DNA of 14,330 nt from an uncultured Clostridia bacterium (GTDB taxonomy: Bacteria; Bacillota; Clostridia; TANB77; CAG-508). Location of the stretch: the NCBI GenBank assembly GCA_944388645.1, contig CALXJO010000013.1, forward strand, positions 1 to 14,330, in the 5' to 3' direction. Each line of letters starts with the position of its first letter. Within the stretch, counting starts at the first letter, position 1. Below are positions 1 to 6,277 of this stretch, piece after piece. The notes beneath the pieces are model-generated. The model did not search any database. It was not told where the DNA came from and saw only the letters and a list, made by a program, of their open reading frames with translations. The position numbers and the translations under genes were made by a program.

Positions 1-28
1 AGCCAAAAAGAGGCATTTCTTTTTGGCT
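1..28 (-). terminator. Hairpin terminator at the end of the rsmE-gmk operon
   Basis: Positions 1-10 (AGCCAAAAAG) and 19-28 (CTTTTTGGCT) form a perfect 10-bp stem around an 8-base loop, 11 bases after the gmk stop codon. Read on the minus strand, the hairpin ends exactly at the window edge, so the U-run expected after it cannot be seen. On the plus strand it is followed by ATTTTAATATTTT, so it could also stop transcription coming from outside the window. Position and stem quality make it a good intrinsic terminator, but the missing tail limits certainty. Confidence 0.7.
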
Positions 29-39
29 ATTTTAATATT

Positions 40-615
40 TTAAAATTCAGGATTTTCTAAATTTTTTTCATATTTTATTATTGTTGTTATTATTTGTATT
101 GTCTTTTCTAGGTCATTGTTTTTTATTACATAATCATATATGCCAATTTTTGACTCTTCATAATCAAATCTATTTAGTCTTAATTTTATTTCTTTTGGAT
201 CTGCATTTGGTGTTCTTAAAGTTAATCTTCTTTCAAGTTCTTCTTTTGGAACACGTAAAAATATAGTTACTATTTTGGTATCTTGACCTAATAATTTTAC
301 TAAGTTTTCTGTTCCATTTACATCTATGTCTTTTACTACAACTTTACCACTTTTTATTCTTTCATTTAAAATTGTTTTTGGAACTCCATAATAATGATTA
401 TGATGAACATCATATTCATATAAAGCATTATCTTTAATTAATTGCTCAAATTCTTCTGTTGTAATGAAGTTATATACTTCTCCATTTACTTCGCCTTTTC
501 TTGGCTCTCTATCAGTATATGATGGTAAAGACACAATATCATCATTTCTTCTTATTAATTCTTTTTTTATTGTATCTTTCCCAGCTCCTGATACTCCTGA
601 TAATAATACTAACAT
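40..615 (-). CDS. gmk: Guanylate kinase (divergent P-loop)
   Basis: Cytosolic enzyme that phosphorylates GMP to GDP with ATP, in guanine nucleotide synthesis and salvage. The 191-residue length is close to the usual 190-210. The P-loop is at residues 7-15 (GVSGAGKDT). The GMP-binding segment follows at 32-48 (SYTDREPR, then GE, then Y), corresponding to the family's S-x-T-T-R-x-P-R-x-G-E. A YEY...YYGVPK stretch and a DIDVNG motif (usually DVQG) come next. R36, R39, E42 and Y48 keep the expected GMP contacts. The usual GKGT of the P-loop is GKDT and TTR is TDR, so this is a divergent copy. The start ATG lies inside the end of rpoZ (7-base overlap), implying coupled translation. It is the last gene before the edge terminator. 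A PhnN-like kinase, which also has GK-D in its P-loop, is a less likely alternative because the context is the classical gmk locus. Confidence 0.88.
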   Translation of the reverse strand: MLVLLSGVSGAGKDTIKKELIRRNDDIVSLPSYTDREPRKGEVNGEVYNFITTEEFEQLIKDNALYEYDVHHNHYYGVPKTILNERIKSGKVVVKDIDVNGTENLVKLLGQDTKIVTIFLRVPKEELERRLTLRTPNADPKEIKLRLNRFDYEESKIGIYDYVIKNNDLEKTIQIITTIIKYEKNLENPEF

Positions 616-797
616 ACTTCTACCTTTCCTTCTTCTATTTCATCTGCAGCAATAGATACTGGTGCTACATCGTCTGTATCTACTAAAACTTTATCACCAT
701 TTGCTATCTCTCTTGCTCTTTTTGCTGTAGCAATAACTAAAACATATCTGTTTTGTACTTTTTCTAATAGTTCTGGAACACTTGGTTTTACCATCAT
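609..797 (-). CDS. rpoZ: DNA-directed RNA polymerase omega subunit
   Basis: Small subunit that helps fold and hold the beta-prime subunit in RNA polymerase. The 62-residue protein shows the omega core: PSVPELLEKVQNRYVLVIA, then TAKRAREI, then an acidic C-terminal tail. The start is an ATG-ATG pair; the first ATG is preceded at 7 bases by AGAGGGGA, a good ribosome binding site. Its TAG stop overlaps the gmk start codon. In Bacillus subtilis and many Clostridia the order is remA, gmk, rpoZ; here rpoZ comes before gmk. Confidence 0.93.
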   Translation of the reverse strand: MMVKPSVPELLEKVQNRYVLVIATAKRAREIANGDKVLVDTDDVAPVSIAADEIEEGKVEVC

Positions 798-826
798 AGT
801 TATATCCCCTCTTTTCTTTTTATTGA

Positions 827-1126
827 TTAATTATTTTCTTCTTTATCTTCTATTTCATTTGCATTAAGTTCTTCATCTTCGTTGTATTCATTAGCTTTTA
901 TGGTTCTTATTGCAATAGTCTCAACGTTTGTAGCAGATAATATAATTTTATCTGAGTCCATAACTAATACTGATCTTGTTTTTCTACCACATGTTGCATC
1001 TATTGCGTACATTTTATCTCGCGCATCTTGTATAAGTCTTTTGACTGGAGCTGATTCTGGACTAACTATTGCTACTATTTTACTGCCAGATACAAGATTG
1101 CCAAAGCCGATATTAACAAACTTCAT
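827..1126 (-). CDS. remA: RemA family DNA-binding regulator (DUF370)
   Basis: RemA-family proteins are small DNA-binding regulators; in B. subtilis RemA activates biofilm matrix and osmoprotection genes. The 99-residue product opens with MKFVNIGFGN and continues with IVSPESAPVKRLIQDARD, DATCGRKTR and VMDSDKIILSA, all diagnostic of the family. A longer GTG start (1150) is possible, but the ATG at 1126 matches the conserved family N-terminus and has GAGAGG about 7 bases upstream. The last ~20 residues are Asp/Glu/Asn-rich (NEDEELNANEIEDKEENN) and look like a disordered extension beyond the roughly 80-90 residue core. It lies between yicC and rpoZ, the standard neighbourhood. A matrix role in this organism is inferred from the family only. 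Confidence 0.93.
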   Translation of the reverse strand: MKFVNIGFGNLVSGSKIVAIVSPESAPVKRLIQDARDKMYAIDATCGRKTRSVLVMDSDKIILSATNVETIAIRTIKANEYNEDEELNANEIEDKEENN

Positions 1127-1164
1127 TCTACCATCCTCTCTTTTTTTCACATTAGAGTGAAAAA

Positions 1165-2037
1165 TTATTCTATGTTTTGAATTTGTTCTCTAATATCTTC
1201 TAACTCGACTTTCATGTCTATAACTAATTTTGTTATATTGTTACTTCCAGATTTTGCACCTATTGTGTTTGTTTCCCTATTCATTTCTTGTATTAAAAAG
1301 TCTAGCTTTTTTCCTATTGCTCCATTGGCATTAATAATTTCTCTAAATTGCTTTGTATGGCTGTTTAATCTTGTTAGTTCTTCTTCAATTGATGTTTTGT
1401 CTGCATATATAACTGCTTCCTCAGCAATTCTATTTTCATCAATTTGCTCCCCTTCAAGTAATTCTGTAACTCTCTTTTTTAATTTTACTACATATTCTTC
1501 AATAAGTCCAGTAGAATCAGCAGAAATTTGTTCTATAATTTGCTCTGCACGTGATATTCTTGCTTCTAAATCATGTTTGATATTCTCTCCTTCAGCAGTT
1601 CTCATCTGCAGTAAATTATCTATTGCTTGTTCCAAGCATTCTATTATTTCTTTTTGAATTTCTTCTGTATCATCGGACTGAACAATATTGCATATGTCTG
1701 GTAATTTTGCAACATCAACTACATTTATTTCTTGAGATAAGTTATTCTCTTGTGCAATTTCTTTTAACTGATTTATATAATCTTTAGCAAGTTCTTTGTT
1801 TAATACAATTTTCTTTATCTTATCACTATAATCATATAAATTTAATGTAATATCAGTTTTTCCACGTGTAATTCTCTTTGCTGTATATTTTCTTATCTCC
1901 TCTTCCATAAAGCTTACACTTCTGGGTAATCTTATAGATATATCATTATATTTATTATTTACTGTCTTTATTTCAATTATGTAATTTCTACCGTTTCTTT
2001 CTAAGCTGGCTCTTCCAAAGCCTGTCATACTTCTCAT
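1165..2037 (-). CDS. yicC: YicC/YloC family endoribonuclease
   Basis: Family of endoribonucleases (E. coli YicC, B. subtilis YloC) implicated in RNA and small-RNA decay. The 290-residue product starts MRSMTGFGRA, the hallmark N-terminus, followed by the IEIKTVNNKYNDISIRLPR region. The C-terminal DUF1732-type domain contains IDENRIAEEAV, TSIEEELTRLNSH, then GKKLDFLIQEMNRE and NTIGAKS near the end. ATG codons also occur at 2046 and 2061, but 2037 gives the conserved start with GAGGAA about 10 bases upstream, one base after the stop of the preceding gene. Tight packing suggests coupled expression with its neighbours. Confidence 0.93.
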   Translation of the reverse strand: MRSMTGFGRASLERNGRNYIIEIKTVNNKYNDISIRLPRSVSFMEEEIRKYTAKRITRGKTDITLNLYDYSDKIKKIVLNKELAKDYINQLKEIAQENNLSQEINVVDVAKLPDICNIVQSDDTEEIQKEIIECLEQAIDNLLQMRTAEGENIKHDLEARISRAEQIIEQISADSTGLIEEYVVKLKKRVTELLEGEQIDENRIAEEAVIYADKTSIEEELTRLNSHTKQFREIINANGAIGKKLDFLIQEMNRETNTIGAKSGSNNITKLVIDMKVELEDIREQIQNIE

Positions 2038-2038
2038 T

Positions 2039-2965
2039 TTATTCATCTTCCTCAGATACAATTTCTTTTACATCACTTATACTATTAATCCATTTTTTTC
2101 TTTCTCTTATAAGGATTACAATTGATTTAATAATATAATATACTAATATAACTGCTGCAATTATACTTCCAAGCATTACGAAATAATCACTATATAATAT
2201 TGCTGTATAAAGCATTATTAATGTAACTACAGATACTACTAATGCCTCTACTCCATAGACAGCTATTTTTCCATTATTTTTATTATAAGCTTGTTCAAAT
2301 AATATTATTGTTAATGCTATAACAACTAAACTAAAGACTTTTAAGTCATTTATGTATGTTTCTCTTTCTATATTAATATATCCTAACATTATAAATCCAA
2401 AATAAACAGCTACTCCTAATGCAATAAGTAAATTTATTCCTACTTTTTTTAATATGTCTCGTTTTTGTTCTTTAGGCATCTTTTTAGATTTTTCTATTTT
2501 TTTAGCAATTTCTTCTTCATTAAGTTTCTTTTCTTCAATTTTCTTTTTTTCTTCTTCTTTTTTTACTTCTTCCCTTTTTTCCTCTTCTGCTTTATCTTCT
2601 TCTAATTGATTAATTTTATTTATCTGTTCTGATATTATTGCTTTTACTCTTTGATCTCTTTTTTTAGATTTCTTTGTATCTTCTGCCTTTTCTATTTTCT
2701 TTTTATCAGTACTACTTGCCTTTTTTGTAGTTGTTCCTTTTTTAGCTGTTGTATTTGTTGTCTTTTTAGTTGCAGTATTAGTACTCTTTGGCTTTGCTTG
2801 TCTACTAGCTACAGTTTTAGTGGTACTTTTTTTAGCAGGTTGCTTTTTTTGTGTTGTAGTACTTTTTGTGGTTGTAGTTTTTGCTTTTGTGGTAGATTTC
2901 TTTTTTGTTTCTTTTTGTTCTAAATCTTTTTTGTCTTCATTTTCTTGGTTCAAATTATTCGCCAT
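2039..2965 (-). CDS. Membrane protein with Lys/Thr-rich tail, coiled coil and four helices
   Basis: I do not recognise this 308-residue protein. Residues about 15-90 are a low-complexity Lys/Thr/Ala tail (repeated KKST, TTTK, TKKT blocks) resembling histone H1-like or nucleic-acid-binding tails. Residues 100-170 are dense in Lys and Glu and probably form a helix or coiled coil. Four hydrophobic segments follow at about 177-196, 209-224, 235-256 and 261-286, with a short acidic tail ending EEDE. There is no signal peptide; the tail is probably cytoplasmic. AAGGAG lies about 9 bases upstream of the ATG, inside the end of rsmE; the stop is adjacent to the yicC start. It sits between rsmE and yicC, so it is probably co-expressed with RNA-related genes. 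Attaching nucleic acid or ribosomes to the membrane is speculation from tail composition alone. Confidence 0.85.
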   Translation of the reverse strand: MANNLNQENEDKKDLEQKETKKKSTTKAKTTTTKSTTTQKKQPAKKSTTKTVASRQAKPKSTNTATKKTTNTTAKKGTTTKKASSTDKKKIEKAEDTKKSKKRDQRVKAIISEQINKINQLEEDKAEEEKREEVKKEEEKKKIEEKKLNEEEIAKKIEKSKKMPKEQKRDILKKVGINLLIALGVAVYFGFIMLGYINIERETYINDLKVFSLVVIALTIILFEQAYNKNNGKIAVYGVEALVVSVVTLIMLYTAILYSDYFVMLGSIIAAVILVYYIIKSIVILIRERKKWINSISDVKEIVSEEDE

Positions 2966-2973
2966 TTTAAAAA

Positions 2974-3723
2974 TTACACTCCTTCTTCTAATTCATAAAT
3001 TATATTACTTGCCATTACAAGTCCTGCAGTTTCTGTTCTTAGTATTCGTTTGCCTAATGATATTAAACTAAATTTAGCCTCTTTAAAAGATTGCACTTCT
3101 TTTTCAGATATTCCACCTTCTGGGCCTATAATTATTCCAATTTTGTAGTTATCTTTTCTTTTTAATTTACTAAGCTCCTCTTTTAAAGTATTTTTTTGTT
3201 CATTTTCATATGCTACTAGAATAACATCATATTCATCTAGAAACAAAAAAATTTCATTTGTTTTTATAGGGTCTGATATCTCTGGTATAATATCTCTCAT
3301 AGATTGTTTTGCTGCAATTTCTGCAATTTTTCTCCATCTTTCAACCTTTTTTGATTTGTCTTTTTCATTTAATTTAACAATTGTTCTTTCCATCATTACT
3401 GGAACTATTCGTTTTACACCTATCTCTGTGTTTTTTTGTATTATTAGTTCCATTTTATCAAATTTAGGAACACCTTGAAATAGGGTTATTTCTACATTAG
3501 ATTCAGTTGTCTCGTTTAGTTTCTCCTCTATTTGGCAGTTTATATAGTCTTTTTGTATTTCTACTATTTTTGCAATGTAATTTTCCCCTGTTTCTTGGTC
3601 ACATATTTGTATTGTGTCTTGAAGCTTTTTTCTTAACACATTGTGTATGTGGTTTACATTATCTCCTAGTATTTGTATATTATTACCTGATATCTGATTA
3701 GATTGTACGAAAAATTTTGGCAT
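2974..3723 (-). CDS. rsmE: 16S rRNA m3U1498 methyltransferase
   Basis: SAM-dependent enzyme of the SPOUT/RsmE family that methylates N3 of U1498 in 16S rRNA. The 249-residue length is typical. The N-terminal half is the RNA-binding part (HIHNVLR near 25-31). The C-terminal knot carries the SAM-binding signatures: IIIGPEGG (197-204), then LGKRILRTETAGL (223-235). FDKMELIIQKNTEIGV (88-103) is another conserved block. The ATG is preceded by AAAGGGAT about 8 bases upstream and follows the clear promoter at 3762-3790, making rsmE the first gene of the six-gene run. In many Firmicutes rsmE follows prmA; no prmA is present here. Confidence 0.95.
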   Translation of the reverse strand: MPKFFVQSNQISGNNIQILGDNVNHIHNVLRKKLQDTIQICDQETGENYIAKIVEIQKDYINCQIEEKLNETTESNVEITLFQGVPKFDKMELIIQKNTEIGVKRIVPVMMERTIVKLNEKDKSKKVERWRKIAEIAAKQSMRDIIPEISDPIKTNEIFLFLDEYDVILVAYENEQKNTLKEELSKLKRKDNYKIGIIIGPEGGISEKEVQSFKEAKFSLISLGKRILRTETAGLVMASNIIYELEEGV

Positions 3724-3761
3724 CTTTTTATCCCTTTTATTCCTTTTAATTAATATTTCAT

Positions 3762-3790
3762 ATTATATCAAAAATCAATAATAAGTTCAA
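3762..3790 (-). promoter_or_regulatory. Sigma-A-type extended -10 promoter for the rsmE operon
   Basis: On the minus strand the -35 box TTGAAC (3785-3790) and the -10 box TATAAT (3762-3767) are exactly 17 bases apart. TG one base before the -10 makes TGATATAAT, an extended -10 element. Transcription would begin near 3755, leaving a leader of about 31 bases before rsmE. It lies downstream of the terminator of the preceding gene, so this is a free-standing start for rsmE through gmk. No other comparable promoter was seen inside the operon. Confidence 0.75.
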
Positions 3791-3810
3791 GTTTATTTAA
3801 GGAGTTCGAG

Positions 3811-3858
3811 AAAAAACATAAAAATAGCAATATTTATATTGTTTATATAAATATTGCT
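3811..3858 (-). terminator. Intrinsic terminator after the C1q/TNF-like gene
   Basis: A perfect 13-bp stem is formed by 3826-3838 (AGCAATATTTATA) and 3846-3858 (TATAAATATTGCT) with a 7-base loop. On the minus strand it is followed by ATTTTTATGTTTTTT (3825-3811). It starts 6 bases after the TAG stop of the preceding gene and lies upstream of the rsmE promoter, so it separates the two transcription units. Confidence 0.85.
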
Positions 3859-3864
3859 TAAAAA

Positions 3865-4395
3865 CTATACTTTTTTTATATCGATTCTTGCGTTTGCATA
3901 TCTTATATCATCAACAGAAATTCCCTGCAATTTTAGTACATCTCCAGCATTTAATTGTAATAATACTGTACTTGTTAATGTCATTCTATTTACCACATTA
4001 TCTCTTAATATTGGACTATCATTTAAAGTATCTAATAAAACTGTATCATTAACTGATAAGGCAGATTCAAAATTAAAAGTTCCTATTGTGTCTCTAGTAC
4101 CAAATAATTGATATGATATTTGATATATTCCTGATTCATTTACTATAAATGAATCACTTCCTTCCACATGTGTAATTGCGGTTCCCTCTTGTATAATGTT
4201 TTTACTAAATTTAATAGTTGTAATTCCTATCTCTGGATTGTCCGTTTCTACTGCTGTGGCTGTTAAAATATTATTTTCTTGGTCATTATTGCACAAGAAT
4301 ATTATATTAATTATAAGGATTGCAAATGCAATTATGAAAGTTATTAGACATATTTTTCCTAGTTTGCAACAAGGTCTTTTACATTTATTACACAT
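3865..4395 (-). CDS. Membrane-anchored C1q/TNF-like (BclA C-terminal-like) protein
   Basis: The 176-residue protein has three parts. A short Cys/Lys-rich start (Cys at 2, 5, 9, 10, 16) precedes one hydrophobic segment at about 15-35, then a beta-rich domain from about 43 to the end. The last part shows the pattern of BclA C-terminal / C1q-TNF jelly-roll domains: ITHVEGSDSFIVNESGIYQISYQL in two blocks (74-97), a VNDT turn, an ST-VLLQLNAGDVLKL block (142-156). There are no collagen-like Gly-X-Y repeats, unlike BclA itself. The positively charged N-terminus suggests the jelly roll is outside the membrane. The start has AAGGAGGAG 5-7 bases upstream. Its own terminator follows, and spo0A lies directly upstream behind a terminator, so it is probably expressed alone. 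A spore-surface role would fit BclA relatives and the spo0A neighbour, but that is inference. Confidence 0.75.
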   Translation of the reverse strand: MCNKCKRPCCKLGKICLITFIIAFAILIINIIFLCNNDQENNILTATAVETDNPEIGITTIKFSKNIIQEGTAITHVEGSDSFIVNESGIYQISYQLFGTRDTIGTFNFESALSVNDTVLLDTLNDSPILRDNVVNRMTLTSTVLLQLNAGDVLKLQGISVDDIRYANARIDIKKV

Positions 4396-4408
4396 AACAA
4401 ACTCCTCC

Positions 4409-4432
4409 TTATTACATAATATGATGTAATAA
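4409..4432 (-). promoter_or_regulatory. Inverted repeat next to the ribosome binding site of the C1q/TNF-like gene
   Basis: TTATTACAT and ATGTAATAA form a 9-bp inverted repeat with a 6-base spacer. On the minus strand the right arm runs into the Shine-Dalgarno sequence AAGGAGGAG of the gene starting at 4395. It could be an operator or an RNA hairpin touching the ribosome binding site. No convincing sigma-A promoter was found between it and the spo0A terminator, so the start of this transcript is unresolved. Confidence 0.4.
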
Positions 4433-4471
4433 ATAGAAGTGTTAGTTTGTTAATAATATTAATCTTTTTCC

Positions 4472-4504
4472 GAAAAAATCCCTACATTTTAATATAATGT
4501 AAGG
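4472..4504 (-). terminator. Intrinsic terminator of spo0A
   Basis: On the minus strand CCTTACATT (4504-4496) pairs with AATGTAGGG (4488-4480) in a 9-bp stem with one T-G pair and a 7-base loop. ATTTTTTC follows. It begins 20 bases after the spo0A stop and closes that unit before the C1q/TNF-like gene. Confidence 0.75.
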
Positions 4505-4524
4505 AAATTTCTTCTTTTAAAACT

Positions 4525-5343
4525 TTATGCACTCTTTAATTCTAGACGTAATTTATCAGCAATCATTGCTATAAATTCTGAGTTTGTTGGCTTTCCTTTG
4601 CTTGCAGAAACTGTATAGCCAAATATATTTTCTACAACGCCTGGCTCGCCTCTGCCCCATGCAACTTCTATTGCATGACGTATTGCGCGTTCTACTCTTG
4701 AAGGAGTTGTATGATATTTTTGTGCTATATCTGGATACAGTTGTTTTGTTATTTGATTAATAATATCAATATCATTTACTACCATCATTATAGCTTCTCT
4801 TAAATATTGATAACCTTTAATATGAGCTGGAACTCCAACTTCATGAATAACATTAGTAACTAGTGCTTCTAAACTATCTTCACTTTTCTTTATGTTTTGT
4901 GGTATTTCTATGTATTGTGCCTTTGGCTCTTTTACTATAAAGTTTCCTTTGCTACTTGTTGGTTGATAATATTTTATTTCTTTAATCCTTTGTATTAATA
5001 TTTCTATATCAAATGGCTTAATTACGTAGTATTGTGCTCCAAGTCCTATTGCTTTTTGAGTTATCTTGTCTTGACCTACTGCTGAAAGCATTATGCATAT
5101 TGGTGGATTATCTAAATTCATTGCATTTAACTTTTCTAATACACCTATTCCATCTAGATGTGGCATTATTACATCTAGTAGTACTACTTGCGGTTTTAAT
5201 GTAGTTATTATACTTAGAGCCTCTTCACCGTCTTTAGCCATACCTACTACCTCAATTTCATCATCTTTTTCTAAATAGTCACACAATGTTTTTGCAAATT
5301 CGCGATTATCATCTGATATCAAAACTGTTATCTTTTCTTTCAC
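4525..5343 (-). CDS. spo0A: Sporulation master regulator Spo0A
   Basis: Phosphorylation-activated transcription factor that commits cells to sporulation and controls stationary-phase genes. The 272-residue product has an N-terminal receiver domain (D11, D12, phospho-acceptor D57 in VVLLDVIMPHLDG, K109 in VIKPFD). A linker leads to the Spo0A C-terminal DNA-binding domain. Near-invariant Spo0A signatures are HEVGVPAHIKGYQYLREAI (167-185), the recognition helix TTPSRVERAIRHAIEVAW (212-229) and KPTNSEFIAMIADKLRLE (251-268). The start is GTG, with AAGGGGG 9 bases upstream. Upstream in-frame ATGs give a spurious N-terminal extension through the promoter and were rejected. It has its own promoter and terminator. 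The spoIVB gene that usually precedes spo0A in Bacillus and Clostridium is absent; yigZ is there instead. Spo0A suggests spore formation or descent from spore formers, but it does not prove it. Confidence 0.97.
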   Translation of the reverse strand: MKEKITVLISDDNREFAKTLCDYLEKDDEIEVVGMAKDGEEALSIITTLKPQVVLLDVIMPHLDGIGVLEKLNAMNLDNPPICIMLSAVGQDKITQKAIGLGAQYYVIKPFDIEILIQRIKEIKYYQPTSSKGNFIVKEPKAQYIEIPQNIKKSEDSLEALVTNVIHEVGVPAHIKGYQYLREAIMMVVNDIDIINQITKQLYPDIAQKYHTTPSRVERAIRHAIEVAWGRGEPGVVENIFGYTVSASKGKPTNSEFIAMIADKLRLELKSA

Positions 5344-5384
5344 GCTTTCGTTCCCCCTTAATAATATATTTTGCTGTATTTCTT

Positions 5385-5396
5385 TTACAATTGTAA
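5385..5396 (-). promoter_or_regulatory. 12-bp palindrome at the spo0A transcription start
   Basis: TTACAATTGTAA is a perfect 12-bp palindrome overlapping the edge of the -10 box and the predicted start site (near 5389) of spo0A. This is a typical place for a repressor operator. The sequence is AT-rich and could occur by chance; no regulator is known for it here. Confidence 0.35.
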
Positions 5397-5424
5397 TTAT
5401 AATCATATTTCCATTTTTTTGCAA
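5396..5424 (-). promoter_or_regulatory. Sigma-A-type promoter of spo0A
   Basis: On the minus strand TTGCAA (5419-5424) and TATAAT (5396-5401) are separated by exactly 17 bases, in the 117-base gap between the yigZ stop and the spo0A GTG. Transcription would start near 5389, giving a leader of about 45 bases that carries the AAGGGGG ribosome binding site. Confidence 0.7.
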
Positions 5425-5460
5425 TAGTTTTAAATAAATTTTACCATTATTTTCCATACA

Positions 5461-6102
5461 TTATATTTGTTTTTCCACGTATTTTCGACAAATTATTTGA
5501 ACTTCATCTAGATTAATTGCTTTTGGTCCATTATTTTCTTTCTGCTGTTTTAATAAATCTTCATATTGTTTTTGAGATAATTCTACTTTGTATAATATTT
5601 TTTCTGTATAATCTGCATTTAGTATTTTTATATTATTTTTTTCACAATAATATTTAAACATCTCATTATCTTGATAATTTATATTAACTTGTACTTCCAT
5701 ACCAGGTTGTTTTATAATTTTTCCAGCACTATTTATTGCATCAATGGCTGAATTTGAATATGCTCTAATTAGTCCTCCTGCTCCTAACAATATGCCTCCA
5801 AAATATCTAGTTACTATTATTAATACATTATTAAGGTTATTTTTTTGTATCGCATTTAAAATCGGTTCTCCTGCTGTACCAGAAGGTTCTCCATCATCAC
5901 TACACTTTTGTAAAACATTTTTTCCATCAAAAATACTAAATGCAAAACAATTATGTTTTGCATCATAATATCTTTTTTTCATTTGTTTAATAATTTCTTC
6001 ACATTCATCTTTATTTTCAACATAAAATATATTTGCTATAAATCGAGATTTCTTCTCTACAAGTTCAATCATAGCATTTTGCCTTATAGTATAAAATTCC
6101 AT
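5461..6102 (-). CDS. yigZ: YigZ/IMPACT family protein
   Basis: Member of the YigZ (E. coli) / YvyE (B. subtilis) / IMPACT family; the eukaryotic relatives modulate translation control, while the bacterial role is unclear. The 213-residue protein carries the UPF0029 signature: KKSRFIANIFYV near the start, DAKHNCFAF (47-55), SDDGEPSGTAGEPIL (68-82) and VTRYFGGILLGAGGLIRAYSNS (97-118, in two blocks). The smaller C-terminal DUF1949-like domain follows. The ATG at 6102 has AAAGGA about 11 bases upstream. A longer start would run into the palindromic repeat at 6136-6258 and was rejected. No promoter was found between the repeat and the gene. Confidence 0.93.
   Translation of the reverse strand: MEFYTIRQNAMIELVEKKSRFIANIFYVENKDECEEIIKQMKKRYYDAKHNCFAFSIFDGKNVLQKCSDDGEPSGTAGEPILNAIQKNNLNNVLIIVTRYFGGILLGAGGLIRAYSNSAIDAINSAGKIIKQPGMEVQVNINYQDNEMFKYYCEKNNIKILNADYTEKILYKVELSQKQYEDLLKQQKENNGPKAINLDEVQIICRKYVEKQI
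5484..5492 (-). promoter_or_regulatory. Possible Spo0A-binding box upstream of spo0A
   Basis: The minus strand reads TTTGTCGAA, a perfect match to the 0A-box core TGTCGAA. It lies inside the 3' end of yigZ, about 60 bases upstream of the spo0A -35 box, where autoregulation could act. The same 9-mer also occurs inside the sensor kinase gene at 12224-12232, where no control role is expected, so chance occurrence is quite possible. Confidence 0.3.
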
Positions 6103-6135
6103 ATTTATCTCATTCCTTTCTAAAGGCACCAATCT

Positions 6136-6258
6136 GGTTGAAAAAGAATTGTGCTTTTGGCTAGGCAAACAAGCAAGAAAACCGGAGGCGTGCTTTTTGC
6201 ACGTTGAGGATTTTCGTAGCGCAGTTTAACAACGCCAAAACGCAATTCTTTTTCAACC
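6136..6258. repeat. Palindromic structured repeat, complete copy
   Basis: A 123-bp intergenic element with near-perfect terminal inverted repeats: 6136-6161 pairs with 6234-6258, differing by only a base or two. The outer 16 bases, beginning GGTTGAAAAAG, pair perfectly. Inside are a second pairing (GAAAACC with GGATTTTC, one bulged A) and a central hairpin, CGTGC-TTTTT-GCACG (6189-6203). The whole unit could fold on one axis as DNA cruciform or RNA. A related copy lies at 14260-14330. It fills most of the 175-base gap between the flavoprotein stop and the yigZ start. No U-run follows on the minus strand, so it does not look like an ordinary terminator. I cannot match it to a named repeat family. 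Confidence 0.85.
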
Positions 6259-6277
6259 TTATTCCTCAATTCATCTA

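Noticed and set aside
2651..3071. Plus-strand hydrophobic Cys/Phe-rich frames
   Set aside because: They are antisense shadows of the Lys/Thr-rich tract and the rsmE end, with no ribosome binding sites.
5344..5457. Longer N-terminus for Spo0A
   Set aside because: The extension would be translated from the promoter region. The GTG at 5343 has AAGGGGG and gives the usual Spo0A opening.
6103..6168. Longer N-terminus for YigZ
   Set aside because: The extra residues run into the palindromic repeat, match nothing in the family, and lack a ribosome binding site. The ATG at 6102 has AAAGGA upstream.
6136..6258. Ordinary rho-independent terminator of the flavoprotein gene
   Set aside because: The hairpin is far longer than a normal terminator and no U-run follows on the minus strand. 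A partly similar copy occurs elsewhere, which fits a repeat family better.
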